The notes under the pieces were generated by a model, which did no database searches, had not been told where the DNA came from, and saw nothing but the letters and a program-made list of their open reading frames with translations. 64,000 nucleotides of DNA from Microbacterium lacticum (GTDB lineage Bacteria; Actinomycetota; Actinomycetes; Actinomycetales; Microbacteriaceae), in NCBI RefSeq assembly GCF_006716815.1, contig NZ_VFPS01000002.1, positions 186,001 to 250,000 on the forward strand, read 5' to 3'. Of the stretch, positions 33,234 through 43,028 are shown piece by piece. Numbering within the stretch: position 1 is the first letter of the stretch; each line of letters begins with the position of its first letter. The position numbers and the translations under genes are program-made.

Positions 33234-33548
33234 CGACCGTTGAGCGAACGGTATCGTTCGGTCATGCACCGACTGTCATCCAGAGCAGCCATCGCAGCGA
33301 TCAGCTTTGGCGTACTTACGCTCGGGGGCGTAATCATGTTCATCGCCACGGCCCCGACGGCGACGGCTTCCTTCGGCTGGTTCGCATACCAACCACTCGC
33401 CGCCGAAACATATTTCCCGGGCGCGCTCGTCGTGCTCACGCCGCTGATGGCGACGGCAGCCGCCATCAGCATTGTCGGCATCGTGGGTCTCAGCTTGGTG
33501 GCCGGATACGGCATCGGCCAGCGCCGCAGCGGCGCACGGTAGTGGACC
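33234..33548. repeat. 315-bp direct repeat, copy 1
   Basis: Apparently identical to 34446-34760. The repeat begins just before an inverted repeat, CGAACG-GTAT-CGTTCG, includes a complete small gene and ends six bases after its stop. The copies start 1212 bases apart, with two membrane-protein genes between them. Confidence 0.92.
33264..33542 (+). CDS. Small membrane protein, repeat copy 1
   Basis: A 92-residue protein with two or three hydrophobic segments: AAIAAISFGVLTLGGVIMFI near the N-terminus and IVGIVGLSLVAGYGIGQRR at the C-terminus. ATG 33264 is preceded at short distance by the palindrome CGAACG-GTAT-CGTTCG. The family is unknown. An identical copy lies at 34476-34754. Confidence 0.6.
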   Translation: MHRLSSRAAIAAISFGVLTLGGVIMFIATAPTATASFGWFAYQPLAAETYFPGALVVLTPLMATAAAISIVGIVGLSLVAGYGIGQRRSGAR

Positions 33549-33608
33549 CGCGGACGGGCAGCCGAAGCCCGTGGACGGGGGCTGGACCACGAGGGTTAAG
33601 CTGACGGC

Positions 33609-33872
33609 ATGGAGCGCAGGCGCAGGGCCACCGCGATGATGCTGGTGGCATGTGCGTCGATCCCGATCGGCGCCTTGTTGTTCGTGGCGTTGCGCTGGAC
33701 ATTCACCACATGGAACGCGTGGCAGTTCTCGTTGCGACCCGAACTCGAGAACTGGACAGTCCCATCTTTGGGCACAGAGATACCAGCGCTCGCATGGGCC
33801 ATTGGCTTTACGCTGGTCTCACTTGTCGTCGCTTTCGCTATCGTCCAGCGACGCACCAGCTCCGCGCCCTGA
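33609..33872 (+). CDS. Small hypothetical membrane protein
   Basis: An 87-residue protein with two predicted membrane helices: MMLVACASIPIGALLFVALR (residues 10-29) and ALAWAIGFTLVSLVVAFAIV (about 60-79). It starts at ATG 33609. The short loop between is WTFTTWNAWQF. I do not recognise the family. It lies between the two repeats. Confidence 0.5.
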   Translation: MERRRRATAMMLVACASIPIGALLFVALRWTFTTWNAWQFSLRPELENWTVPSLGTEIPALAWAIGFTLVSLVVAFAIVQRRTSSAP

Positions 33873-33974
33873 CCAGCGCTTCGGCCATCACCGCTACTGA
33901 CATGCCGCCCGCTGAGGGACCCGCCCGCGGGCGCCGGGCGACGCTTGCGCGTGCCGCTGCGCTAGCGTGACAGC

Positions 33975-34433
33975 ATGCTGTGGCGAACGTACGGTCGCGT
34001 CATCGGATGGATGCTGGCGATCGGCGCCATCGCGGGAGCAGTGTTCCTACTAGTCGTATTCGGACTCCTCATTCCCCCCGACCGAGGTGAAGAGTCGGCA
34101 ATCGTGCTCATGCCCTTCGTCGGCGGCTTCTTCGGACTGATCACCGCGCTCGTTTCGAGTGCGGTGTACTACCTGGGGCTGTTTCTGTGGACGCGCAGAC
34201 CTCACCGGTCTGTCAACAGTCGCGCGTGGCTCGGTGCGGCCTGTGCGGCTCTCGGCGCCTTAGGGTTCTGGCTTATCTTCGGCTTCACACTCAGCAACTG
34301 GCCCGGAGTCCCGGTGTGGGGCGGAATCGGTGCGGCCGCGGGCATCCTCGCCGCACTCATCGCCTGGCCACTGACTGCCCTATCCGCACAGCGCGAGAGC
34401 CTTCAGCCCGCGCCGACCGGCACCAGGGCATAA
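33975..34433 (+). CDS. Hypothetical membrane protein
   Basis: A 152-residue protein with four predicted membrane helices, beginning VIGWMLAIGAIAGAVFLLVV and including GGFFGLITALVSSAVYYLGL and ACAALGALGFWLIFGFTL. It starts at ATG 33975. No catalytic motif is seen. It is the second gene enclosed by the 315-bp repeats and is followed 12 bases later by repeat copy 2. Confidence 0.6.
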   Translation: MLWRTYGRVIGWMLAIGAIAGAVFLLVVFGLLIPPDRGEESAIVLMPFVGGFFGLITALVSSAVYYLGLFLWTRRPHRSVNSRAWLGAACAALGALGFWLIFGFTLSNWPGVPVWGGIGAAAGILAALIAWPLTALSAQRESLQPAPTGTRA

Positions 34434-34445
34434 CCGTCCGCAAGC

Positions 34446-34760
34446 CGACCGTTGAGCGAACGGTATCGTTCGGTCATGCACCGACTGTCATCCAGAGCAG
34501 CCATCGCAGCGATCAGCTTTGGCGTACTTACGCTCGGGGGCGTAATCATGTTCATCGCCACGGCCCCGACGGCGACGGCTTCCTTCGGCTGGTTCGCATA
34601 CCAACCACTCGCCGCCGAAACATATTTCCCGGGCGCGCTCGTCGTGCTCACGCCGCTGATGGCGACGGCAGCCGCCATCAGCATTGTCGGCATCGTGGGT
34701 CTCAGCTTGGTGGCCGGATACGGCATCGGCCAGCGCCGCAGCGGCGCACGGTAGTGGACC
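34446..34760. repeat. 315-bp direct repeat, copy 2
   Basis: Appears to match copy 1 base for base, including the promoter-side palindrome and the complete small gene. Even the sequences just upstream (CCGCAAG) are similar, while the downstream sequences diverge at once. Confidence 0.92.
34476..34754 (+). CDS. Small membrane protein, repeat copy 2
   Basis: The same 92 residues as the gene at 33264. Perfect identity at DNA level means the duplication is recent or kept uniform by gene conversion. Confidence 0.6.
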   Translation: MHRLSSRAAIAAISFGVLTLGGVIMFIATAPTATASFGWFAYQPLAAETYFPGALVVLTPLMATAAAISIVGIVGLSLVAGYGIGQRRSGAR

Positions 34761-35334
34761 GGCTTACGGACAACCACCTGGGGCAGCCCCTCCAGCCGGC
34801 AGGTCGTGAGGCGAGCTCCCGCTTTCTGCGCAGGCGAGCAGCGTGACGACTAATCCGACCCGCCGCCATCCTCGTCGGCTTGCTCGAGCTCGCAGTTCTC
34901 AACCCACCGCGCCATGAGACTTAGGACGGCCAATCGCTCTGAGGCTTCTATCAGAGTGAGCTGGTCTGAGCTGTGCGTGGCTGGATTCCGAATCGTCAGC
35001 TGGACCGCCGAGGTGAGGAGGCGGAGCCCTTCATTCATCGACTTAGTTGTCCGATCATCAGACGGACCTGGCCACCGTAGACGGGGCTGCTCAGCGGTTG
35101 GAGGCTGGGCCGAGAATGTTTGTTGCCACAGGCTCGTCTCGGCAACGTTGTTTCGTCCGGTGCGGGCCTTGAGCTGGGAGACGAGCGCCTCGGCCGCTCC
35201 GACAACAGCTTGCCGATAGTGACCATCCCTCCACATTGCGCGGGCGGCTCCCCAAACAAGTGGATGCATCTGCTCGGCGTCGATGGCAGGGACGGCAGCC
35301 GCTTCCGCCTCGGCGATCTTGGACTCCAATCTCC

Positions 35335-36336
35335 CTAGCTGTACTTCCCCGTGAGGTTGTGAACGCGGGCTGAGGGGGTCTGGCCGCCGATCCCGGTGTG
35401 GGGTCTGTGGTGATTGTAGTGATGCAGCCAGGTCTCGTAGGCCGCGGCTCGCTCTGCTTCGCTGGCGTAGGGCTTGGCGTAGGCCCATTCGGCGGCGAGG
35501 GTGCGGTTGAAGCGTTCGACCTTTCCGTTGGTCTGTGGCCGATACGGCTTTGTCCACTTGTGCTTCACGCCGTCGCCGAGCGCGTCCGCGAACGCGTGTG
35601 ACCGGTAGCACGCGCCGTTGTCTGTCATCACGGCGGTGACCGTGACTCCGAGGCTCGCGAAGAACGCGTTCGCGCGGGTCCAGAACCCTGCCGCGGTCTC
35701 CTTGCGTTCGTCGTCGAGGATCTCCGAGTACGCGACTCTCGAGTTGTCGTCGACGGCGTGGTGCAGATACCGGTAGCCGCGGGAGCCGGCCGCTCCTGCC
35801 CGTGCGGCCTTGTCACGGACGGATGCCGCGGCACGGTCCTGCGCCGATCCGCGGCCGAAGGCGCGCCAGCCGCCGCCATCAGGGATCCGGCCCTGCTTCT
35901 TGATGTCGACGTGGATCAGCTGGCCCGGTCTTGCGACCTCGTACCGCTTCGGCGTCGGCTTTCGGACTGGCAGCCCGGTGGCCTGATCGATGTTCACGAG
36001 CTTCGGCATCCCATACCTGGCCAGCACCCGGCCGACCGTCGAGCGGGCAAGGCCCAGGTGATACGCGATCCGGTGCGGACCCCACCGGCGGGTGAACCGC
36101 AACGACACGATCCTCCGCTCCGTCTTCCGCGGGAGCCGGTTCGGCGAGGTCTGCGGCCTCGAGCTGCGGTCCGTCAACGGCAGCCCGGCCCGATACCGGT
36201 CGACCCACCGTTTCGCCGTCGCGGGCGAGCACTGGAACCGTTCCGCTGCCCGCCGCAACGACCAGCCCCGATCCACGACGAGGACAGCAAGACGACGACG
36301 CCCTTCCGGCGTCAAAGGCGCGTTAGCGTGAGACAC
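35335..36336 (-). CDS. IS481-family transposase (type A)
   Basis: Translation is identical to the copy at 4057-5058, with the same GTG start after GGAGG and a TAG stop drawn from the adjacent target duplication. Confidence 0.92.
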   Translation of the reverse strand: MSHANAPLTPEGRRRLAVLVVDRGWSLRRAAERFQCSPATAKRWVDRYRAGLPLTDRSSRPQTSPNRLPRKTERRIVSLRFTRRWGPHRIAYHLGLARSTVGRVLARYGMPKLVNIDQATGLPVRKPTPKRYEVARPGQLIHVDIKKQGRIPDGGGWRAFGRGSAQDRAAASVRDKAARAGAAGSRGYRYLHHAVDDNSRVAYSEILDDERKETAAGFWTRANAFFASLGVTVTAVMTDNGACYRSHAFADALGDGVKHKWTKPYRPQTNGKVERFNRTLAAEWAYAKPYASEAERAAAYETWLHHYNHHRPHTGIGGQTPSARVHNLTGKYS

Positions 36337-36432
36337 GATGACCTCCGTGGTCAGGATGCGAGTGTGGTAACCCACATCCTGCCCGGAGGTCTTCGCCTAC
36401 CTCACCCGTTCACAACCTCCCGAGGAAGTACA
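35340..36432 (-). mobile_element. IS481-family insertion sequence, type A copy 2 (1093 bp)
   Basis: Same length and termini as 4062-5154. Perfect CCTAGC duplications lie at 35334-35339 and 36433-36438. It is inserted in the Ymh-family gene. Confidence 0.93.
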
Positions 36433-36472
36433 CCTAGCGCTTGCCCGCATGCTGAGAGGATGTTCGCAGGTT

Positions 36473-37447
36473 CTAGCTGTACTGACCTCGACCGTTGTTG
36501 ATTCGGTCGATGGGGGTTTTGCCTCCGATGCCGAGGTGGTGCCTGTCTAGGTTGTAGTAGTCGAGCCAGGTCGTCAACCCTGCTTTTCGGTCGTCGTTCG
36601 AGCTCCAGGGGCGGGCGTAGGCCCACTCGGTGGCGAGGGTGCGGTTGAGGCGTTCGACTTTCCCGTTGGTCCAGGGGCAGTGCGGTTTGATGAACCGCTG
36701 TCGGATGCCGTGCGCGTCGACCACTGCCTTGAACGCGGCCGAGTGGCGGTAAGCGAACGCGTTGTCGCTGATGACGCGTTCGACTGTGACGCCGAGGCGC
36801 GCGTAGAACGCGATCGCGCGGTCGAGGACGCCCGCCGCGGTGGTGCCTTTCTCGTCGTCGTGGATCTCCGCGTAAGCAACTCGGGAATGGTCGTCGATGA
36901 CGGTGTGCACGTAGTCGTAACCCAGGCCCCGCTTGCGCGCAGGACGTTGCCCGCGGCCATGCAGACGCCATCCGCCGCCGTCGGGGATACGGCCGAGTTT
37001 CTTCACATCAACGTGGATCAGGGACCCGGGATGATCATGCTCGTAACGCTGCGCGGATCGGCGGGTCGCGCGGATCACGGACCCCGTGACCGGGTCCAGC
37101 TCCCGCAGCAACGGCACGTGGTGGCGGCGCAACACCCTACCGACCGTTGAGGCCTGCAAGCCGAGCTTGTCAGCGATGAACACCGGCCCACGCCGAGTGA
37201 GGTGCCGCATGATCCGCACCCTCGCCTCCACGCACGCTTTGGTCTGGCGAGGGTGGGAGCGGGCGACGCTGGAACGATCGATCAGGCCCGCCGGGCCGCA
37301 CTCCCGGAACCTGCGCCACCACCGCCACGCGGTCGTGCGGGAGATCCCCATTTCCGCGGCAACATGCGCGACCGCACGCCCCGACTGGATGCGCTGAACC
37401 ATGATCAACCGGCCGGCCGGAGTCAGCCGGGCATTAGCGTGAGACAA
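36473..37447 (-). CDS. IS481-family transposase (type B)
   Basis: The same 324-residue product as the other two type B copies, except for the last residue before the stop (Ser in place of Thr), which is encoded across the border by the TCTAGC target. TTG start after GGAGG; TAG stop in the target. A longer frame to 38056 is an accident of joining with the interrupted host gene. Confidence 0.92.
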   Translation of the reverse strand: MSHANARLTPAGRLIMVQRIQSGRAVAHVAAEMGISRTTAWRWWRRFRECGPAGLIDRSSVARSHPRQTKACVEARVRIMRHLTRRGPVFIADKLGLQASTVGRVLRRHHVPLLRELDPVTGSVIRATRRSAQRYEHDHPGSLIHVDVKKLGRIPDGGGWRLHGRGQRPARKRGLGYDYVHTVIDDHSRVAYAEIHDDEKGTTAAGVLDRAIAFYARLGVTVERVISDNAFAYRHSAAFKAVVDAHGIRQRFIKPHCPWTNGKVERLNRTLATEWAYARPWSSNDDRKAGLTTWLDYYNLDRHHLGIGGKTPIDRINNGRGQYS

Positions 37448-37541
37448 GAGAGACCTCCGTGCGTTTGAGCTGAAGAACTTAGACAGCTCCAACTCGACCC
37501 CGGAGGTCTCTCCTACGTCAACAACGATCTGGGTCAGTACA
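36478..37541 (-). mobile_element. IS481-family insertion sequence, type B copy 3 (1064 bp)
   Basis: Perfect TCTAGC duplications lie at 36472-36477 and 37542-37547. It is 45 bases from the type A copy, in the same broken gene. I noted at least one silent base change against the other type B copies (GCC to GCA in an Ala codon near 36725). Confidence 0.93.
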
Positions 37542-37858
37542 TCTAGCACGGGCTTGGGTTGGGTAACAGTCGCCCAGGCGGCGATGGGATCTACAACTCC
37601 CGCTCCTTGCACGGCGTAGCGGACGGCGGTTATCGCGGTCGAGGTCGCGGCCCTGCCGGAGGCCAATTCCACGCGGCGCTGAGCGGCGAGATGCTTCTCA
37701 TCATCAACGCCGTCGCGGCGGAAGACAGCTGGCAGGATCCCACGCGCAAAAGTGTTCTCCTCGTGCATCGCCATGAAGTCCCGAAAGGCCGCTTCGAACT
37801 CTTTAACTGACGCGGCCACCTCACGAAGGTGCGTGGGCGAATAGTGGACTGAAGTCAT

Positions 37859-38274
37859 GTGGCCAAGCGTGACACACGGTCCAAGCTCGGCGCCCAGAGG
37901 CGACGGAGATAACGCCATGTCAGACAGTCTGGCTGCGACGCTAGCGCGTCGCCGAACGCTCGCGGATCCCCTTGCGGACACCTCTCGCGGGGCTTCGTTA
38001 GTACGCGTGAATGATCCAATCGAGACTCCCGACGACTCCCGCCTGCTCGGTCTCACCGTCGTGCCGAAAAGGTCCCGCCGACGTTTCGGCGCGTCGGGGT
38101 ATCGGCAGGGGGTTTCGGAAGCTCGTATGTCTGTGTGCCACTCACCTACTCGTCGTCGGTAGCCGCCCTGCCGTAAACGATCGTTTTCGGCGGACGCAAA
38201 TCTTAGGTTGACGGGCTTTCGCGGCTATCAAGTTGCCGAGGCAGCGGCTCAGGGTTCGCGAGTACCGTCGAAGA
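37859..38274. other. 416-base gap between divergent genes
   Basis: The gap should hold the promoters of the interrupted Ymh-family gene (leftward) and the GH13 gene (rightward). Short open frames exist on both strands but none shows a ribosome binding site or a recognisable domain. Confidence 0.4.
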
Positions 38275-39567
38275 ATGACTATCGCTGACAGCGCCCTGGG
38301 CCGTGAGCCGGATTGGGTCGCTCATGCGATCTGGTGGCGTGCGTACCCGTTGGGATTCGTCGGCGCGTTTCCTGAGAGCACCGACGGCAGCGCGAGCCCC
38401 GACCAGCACCGACTCTTGCGACTTATCCCCTGGCTGGACCGCGTCATCGAGCTCGGGGCATCCGGAATCGCTCTCGGCCCGATCTTCGCGTCATCCAGTC
38501 ACGGCTACGACACCGTGGATCACTTCCGCATCGACCCGCGGCTGGGAGACGACACGGACTTCGACACACTCATCGCTGAAGCGCAAGCGCGTGGTCTACG
38601 CGTGCAGTTGGACGGTGTCTTCAATCACCTGGGGCGGGAGCATCCGCTTGTTTCTGCCGGCTCGGCAGCCCTCAAGCGCGGCGATGACGGCGGGCTTGTT
38701 TCCTTTGAGGGTCACGGCGCCTTGGTGGAGCTCGATCACTCGAACCAAGAGACTAAGCGCCTCGTCATCGATGTGATGCGGAACTGGCTGGATCGGGGCG
38801 CTGACGCCTGGCGGTTGGATGCCGCGTATCGGGTTCCCCCGCAGTTCTGGGTAGCGGTACTCCCCGAGGTGCGCCGCTCGCACCCCGAAGCCTGGTTCGA
38901 GGCCGAGGTGATCCACGGGGAATACAACGCGTTCGTCCGCGAAAGCACGGTGGACAGCGTCACCCAGTACCAGTTGTGGAAGGCGATCTGGTCAAGTATC
39001 GAAGACCGCAACCTCTGGGAGTTGGCGTGGGCTTTGAAGGGGCACAGCGAGATGCTGCGCGAGTTCGCGCCTACCACTTTCATCGGAAACCACGATGTCA
39101 CTCGCATCGCTTCGGTGATCGCTGACTCCCGTCATCACCCCCATGCAGTGGTGCTGCTCGGCGTACTCGGCGGCACCCCGACCGTGTACGCCGGTGACGA
39201 GTGGGGGTTCCGTGGCGTGAAGGAGGAGCGTGAAGGGGGTGACGATGCGATCCGACCTGTGTTCCCCGTCGAGGGACCCGAGGCCCTGCCGGGACGAGAC
39301 CTTTACGTCACCGCTCTCTACGTGGAGCTGCTCGGTCTGCGGCGCCGTCACCCGTGGCTGCACCGTGCGACGACATCAGAACCGCGATACCTGACCAACG
39401 AACACCTGGAGTTCGATGTCGTCTTCGATGACCAACGGCTCACAATCGCGCTGAACCTTGGCGATGAGGCGACAACTCTCCGGGACGGTGCGCTGCTGGC
39501 GGCAGACCCGGTCACGAGATCTTTCCCCGGTGCACTCGCAGCGCACGGCTGGGCGATCGTGCGCTGA
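38275..39567 (+). CDS. GH13 alpha-amylase-family glycoside hydrolase
   Basis: A 430-residue cytosolic enzyme of the alpha-amylase superfamily, acting on an alpha-glucoside or similar sugar. The four conserved regions are visible: LDGVFNHLG, ADAWRLDAAYR (nucleophile Asp), WFEAEVIHG (acid/base Glu) and FIGNHDVTR (third Asp). A short C-terminal beta domain follows (LTIALNLGDEATTL). It starts at ATG 38275 (MTIADSALGREPDW). There is no signal peptide. Similar short GH13 proteins occur alone in many actinobacteria. The substrate is not determined. Confidence 0.9.
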   Translation: MTIADSALGREPDWVAHAIWWRAYPLGFVGAFPESTDGSASPDQHRLLRLIPWLDRVIELGASGIALGPIFASSSHGYDTVDHFRIDPRLGDDTDFDTLIAEAQARGLRVQLDGVFNHLGREHPLVSAGSAALKRGDDGGLVSFEGHGALVELDHSNQETKRLVIDVMRNWLDRGADAWRLDAAYRVPPQFWVAVLPEVRRSHPEAWFEAEVIHGEYNAFVRESTVDSVTQYQLWKAIWSSIEDRNLWELAWALKGHSEMLREFAPTTFIGNHDVTRIASVIADSRHHPHAVVLLGVLGGTPTVYAGDEWGFRGVKEEREGGDDAIRPVFPVEGPEALPGRDLYVTALYVELLGLRRRHPWLHRATTSEPRYLTNEHLEFDVVFDDQRLTIALNLGDEATTLRDGALLAADPVTRSFPGALAAHGWAIVR

Positions 39568-39590
39568 CCTCACAGTCTCCTGTCAATCGA

Positions 39591-40601
<1,011 letters not shown>

Positions 40602-41360
40602 TCAGTCGTTGCCGCGGAGGGTGTTGAGGTCGTCGACGACGCGCTGGGGTTCTTCGGATGCCGGCAGGTTGTCGGTGTCTTTGGCGCCGTCGAGGGACCC
40701 GGTGGGGTCGGGTTCCAGGGTGCCGAATACCGGTCCGAGGTCGGCCTGTTCGGGGCCTTGTTCGGCGACGAGTTCCAGGGTTCGGCGGGCGGCCTGGGGG
40801 TTGGTGAGGCTGTCGAGCAGTACGCGGGCGATCTGCCTGCGGGCGATCGCGCCGTCTGCGGGGGTGCCGGTGAGGTGGGTGTCCCCTTGGCGCATGGTGA
40901 TTTTCAGCTCGTCGGGTGCGTTGTAGTCGAACCAGCCGGGGCGAACGATCGTGTACGTGTTGCCGCTGGCGCGGACGAGGCGTTCGCCGCGTCGCTTCCA
41001 TTCGGATGTCTCGCGGCGAGTGGTGACTCCGATGGTCGTCATCAGTGCGATCCGGACCGGTCGGCCATTCAGGGCGCGGAGCACGTTGCGGACGGCCCCG
41101 TAGTTGACGGCCTCCGCCTCGTTGCTGCTGCCGTGGGTGAAGACGACGGCGTCGATACCGTCGACGGCCTCAGCGAGCGTGCTGGCGTCCGTGAGGTCAC
41201 CGATGACTGCCTCGGCTCCGGAAGCGAGGCCGCGGGCCTTGTTGCTGTTGCGGACGAGCGCTCGGGTGTCATGTCCGGCCTGGACGGCTTGTTCGACGAC
41301 GTGCTGCCCGATGCTTCCTGTTGCTCCGACGATGAGGACGGTGACGGCGTGATCGGTCAT
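40602..41360 (-). CDS. NAD(P)-binding (NmrA/SDR-like) oxidoreductase
   Basis: A 252-residue Rossmann-fold protein. VTVLIVGATGSIGQHVVEQA is the dinucleotide-binding motif, and DLTDASTLAEAVDGIDAVVF and FDYNAPDELKI follow. It is like YwnB/YtfG-type atypical short-chain dehydrogenases, often quinone or NAD(P)H sensors or reductases. It is the third gene of the redox operon, 23 bases after the flavodoxin gene. Confidence 0.88.
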   Translation of the reverse strand: MTDHAVTVLIVGATGSIGQHVVEQAVQAGHDTRALVRNSNKARGLASGAEAVIGDLTDASTLAEAVDGIDAVVFTHGSSNEAEAVNYGAVRNVLRALNGRPVRIALMTTIGVTTRRETSEWKRRGERLVRASGNTYTIVRPGWFDYNAPDELKITMRQGDTHLTGTPADGAIARRQIARVLLDSLTNPQAARRTLELVAEQGPEQADLGPVFGTLEPDPTGSLDGAKDTDNLPASEEPQRVVDDLNTLRGND

Positions 41361-41383
41361 GGTGGTTCTCTCCCGTGGGTTGA

Positions 41384-42049
41384 TCAGAGTCCGATGCGTC
41401 GAAGCCAGGCTTCGACGTCGGGTTGGGCTTGTGCGGCCGTCTCGCCCTGCACGGCGAGGACTTCGGCAATCGTGGAATCGGGGCAGAGATCTGCGTAGTC
41501 ACTGTCGACGCGTCCCATGCCGCTGACGGCGTACGTGACGAACGGGTGGACGGTTTTCCCGGCGAGGTCAACGCCTTCGACGAAGGTGCGCATGATCATC
41601 GGGGTCTGCACATTCCACACTGGGCTGCCGAGGAGGATCGTGTCGTACTGGGCGACGTCGGGAAGGGTGCCCGCGATCGCGGGGCGCGCGTCGGAGTCCT
41701 CTTCGCGCACGTTGCGGGCGACAGTTTCTTCATAGTCCTCCGGGTAAGGGTCCGCCGCCTCGATCCGGTAGACGTCGACGGATGCCGCGGCGGCGATCAT
41801 GTCGGCCACAACGTGGGTGTTACCCGTCTCCAGGGTGACGCGGTCGCCGTAGTAGTAGTTCTCCCCAGGCCGGGAGAAGTACGCCACCAGCACCCGACGG
41901 GTTTGCGCCGGGGTGGTGGGTGCTGCCGCCGGGTCATCAGTTGCAGAAGGCACAGGGCTCTCTCGGGTGGGACTGCAGGCGGCGAGAACGCCGACCGCTG
42001 CGACGCTGAGCGCGGACAGTGAGCGGATGAGGAACTGGCGGCGGTCCAC
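41384..42049 (-). CDS. Exported flavodoxin (Tat lipoprotein signal)
   Basis: A 221-residue protein. MDRRQFLIRSLSALSVAAVG combines a twin-arginine motif with a lipobox LAAC (Cys25), so it should be exported folded and lipid-anchored. The mature part is a flavodoxin-like fold: VLVAYFSRPGENYYYGDRVT binds FMN, and ILLGSPVWNVQTPMIMRTF and VTYAVSGMGRV follow. This architecture is common near aldo/keto reductases in actinobacteria. It is the second gene of the redox operon. Confidence 0.9.
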   Translation of the reverse strand: MDRRQFLIRSLSALSVAAVGVLAACSPTRESPVPSATDDPAAAPTTPAQTRRVLVAYFSRPGENYYYGDRVTLETGNTHVVADMIAAAASVDVYRIEAADPYPEDYEETVARNVREEDSDARPAIAGTLPDVAQYDTILLGSPVWNVQTPMIMRTFVEGVDLAGKTVHPFVTYAVSGMGRVDSDYADLCPDSTIAEVLAVQGETAAQAQPDVEAWLRRIGL

Positions 42050-42118
42050 GAAGCCTCCTCGGTGCGGGCTGTGTGTTGCGGAGGGGCGGGTGCGGGCGTG
42101 ATGCCCGCACCCGTGCGG

Positions 42119-43000
42119 TCACGCTTCGGGGATGTCGCGGCCGAACGCTTCGAGGGTGATGACCTCGGGCTCGGGTCCGCCGCGGACGCCGGTGTCGAGG
42201 GCGTCGATCTGTGCGATCTCCTCCGAAGTGAGGTGGAAGTCGAAGACGTCGAAGTTCTCCGCGATCCGCTCGGCCTTGGTGGACTTGGGGATCACCTGGA
42301 CGCTGTTCTGGATGTGCCAGCGCAGCATGACCTGGGCGGCGGACTTGCCGTACTTCTCACCGATGGCGAGGATGACGGGCTCATCGAAGCTGCGCTTTGC
42401 GGAGTCGCGGTAGGACGTGATTCCTCCGATCGGTGACCACGCCTGCGTGGTGATGCCGTGCTCCTTGTGCAGCGCGACGAGCTCCTTCTGCTGGAAGTAC
42501 GGGTGCAGCTCGATCTGGTTCACCGCCGGCACGGTCTCGGTCTGCTCGAGCAGCTGCGTGAGGTGCTCGGGCATGAAGTTGCTGACACCGATCGCACGGA
42601 CCTTTCCATCGGCGAGAAGCTTCTCCAGCGCCTTGTACGCGCCGATGGTCTTCTCGAACGCGGACGGCAGCGCCTGGTGGAGGATGAGCAGGTCGATCTG
42701 GTCGACGCCGAGCTTGCCGGCGCTCTTGTCGAACGCGTGCAGGGTCTCCTCGTAGCCGTAGTCGCTGATCCAGACCTTCGTCTCGATGAAGATTTCGGAC
42801 CGGTCCACGCCGGAGTCGCGGATGCCCTGCCCGACCTCGCGCTCGTTGCCGTACGCAGCGGCGGTGTCGATGTGTCGGTATCCCGTCTGCAGCGCCGCGG
42901 TCACCGCAGCCACGGTCTCGTCGGGCGGGGTCTGGAAGACGCCGAGGCCGATCGCGGGGATCTCGACGCCGTTGTTCAGGGTGAGGTTCGGAGTAGTCAT
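42119..43000 (-). CDS. Aldo/keto reductase, 2,5-diketo-D-gluconate reductase-like
   Basis: A 293-residue AKR5-type enzyme: LNNGVEIPAIGLGVFQ, Asp/Tyr in HIDTAAAYGNEREVG, Lys in FIETKVWI, His in LLILHQALPS, and cofactor loop VIPKSTKAERIAENFDVFDF. It should reduce small ketones or aldehydes with NADPH. The start is ATG 43000 (MTTPNLTLNNG); the longer frame to 43051 runs into the operator region. There is no ribosome binding site, and TACCGT lies about seven bases upstream, so it may be leaderless. First gene of the operon. Confidence 0.92.
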   Translation of the reverse strand: MTTPNLTLNNGVEIPAIGLGVFQTPPDETVAAVTAALQTGYRHIDTAAAYGNEREVGQGIRDSGVDRSEIFIETKVWISDYGYEETLHAFDKSAGKLGVDQIDLLILHQALPSAFEKTIGAYKALEKLLADGKVRAIGVSNFMPEHLTQLLEQTETVPAVNQIELHPYFQQKELVALHKEHGITTQAWSPIGGITSYRDSAKRSFDEPVILAIGEKYGKSAAQVMLRWHIQNSVQVIPKSTKAERIAENFDVFDFHLTSEEIAQIDALDTGVRGGPEPEVITLEAFGRDIPEA

Positions 43001-43028
43001 ACTGCAACGGTACGCACGGCCCCTCGAG

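Larger units (their letters stand above)
34850..37858 (-). pseudogene. Ymh/TIGR02391-family (abortive-infection-like) gene broken by two IS481 elements
   Basis: Three exon-like pieces lie at 37858-37542, 36477-36433 and 35339-34850. Removing both insertions and one copy of each duplication gives one continuous frame of about 270 residues. It starts MTSVHYSPTHLREVAASVKE, crosses the first junction as KPVLEPANILSACGQALG, and continues RLESKIAEAEAAAVPAID. The C-terminal third (HPLVWGAARAMWRDGHYRQA and RNPATHSSDQLTLIEASERL) matches the Ymh domain, often found in abortive-infection-type proteins. As it stands the gene cannot make the intact protein. The ATG at 37858 has no strong ribosome binding site. 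Confidence 0.82.

Noticed and set aside
36473..38056. A 527-residue fusion of a host protein with a transposase
   Set aside because: The join coincides exactly with the IS481 border and TCTAGC duplication, and the host frame is restored when the element is removed. It is an accident of insertion and not a domesticated fusion.
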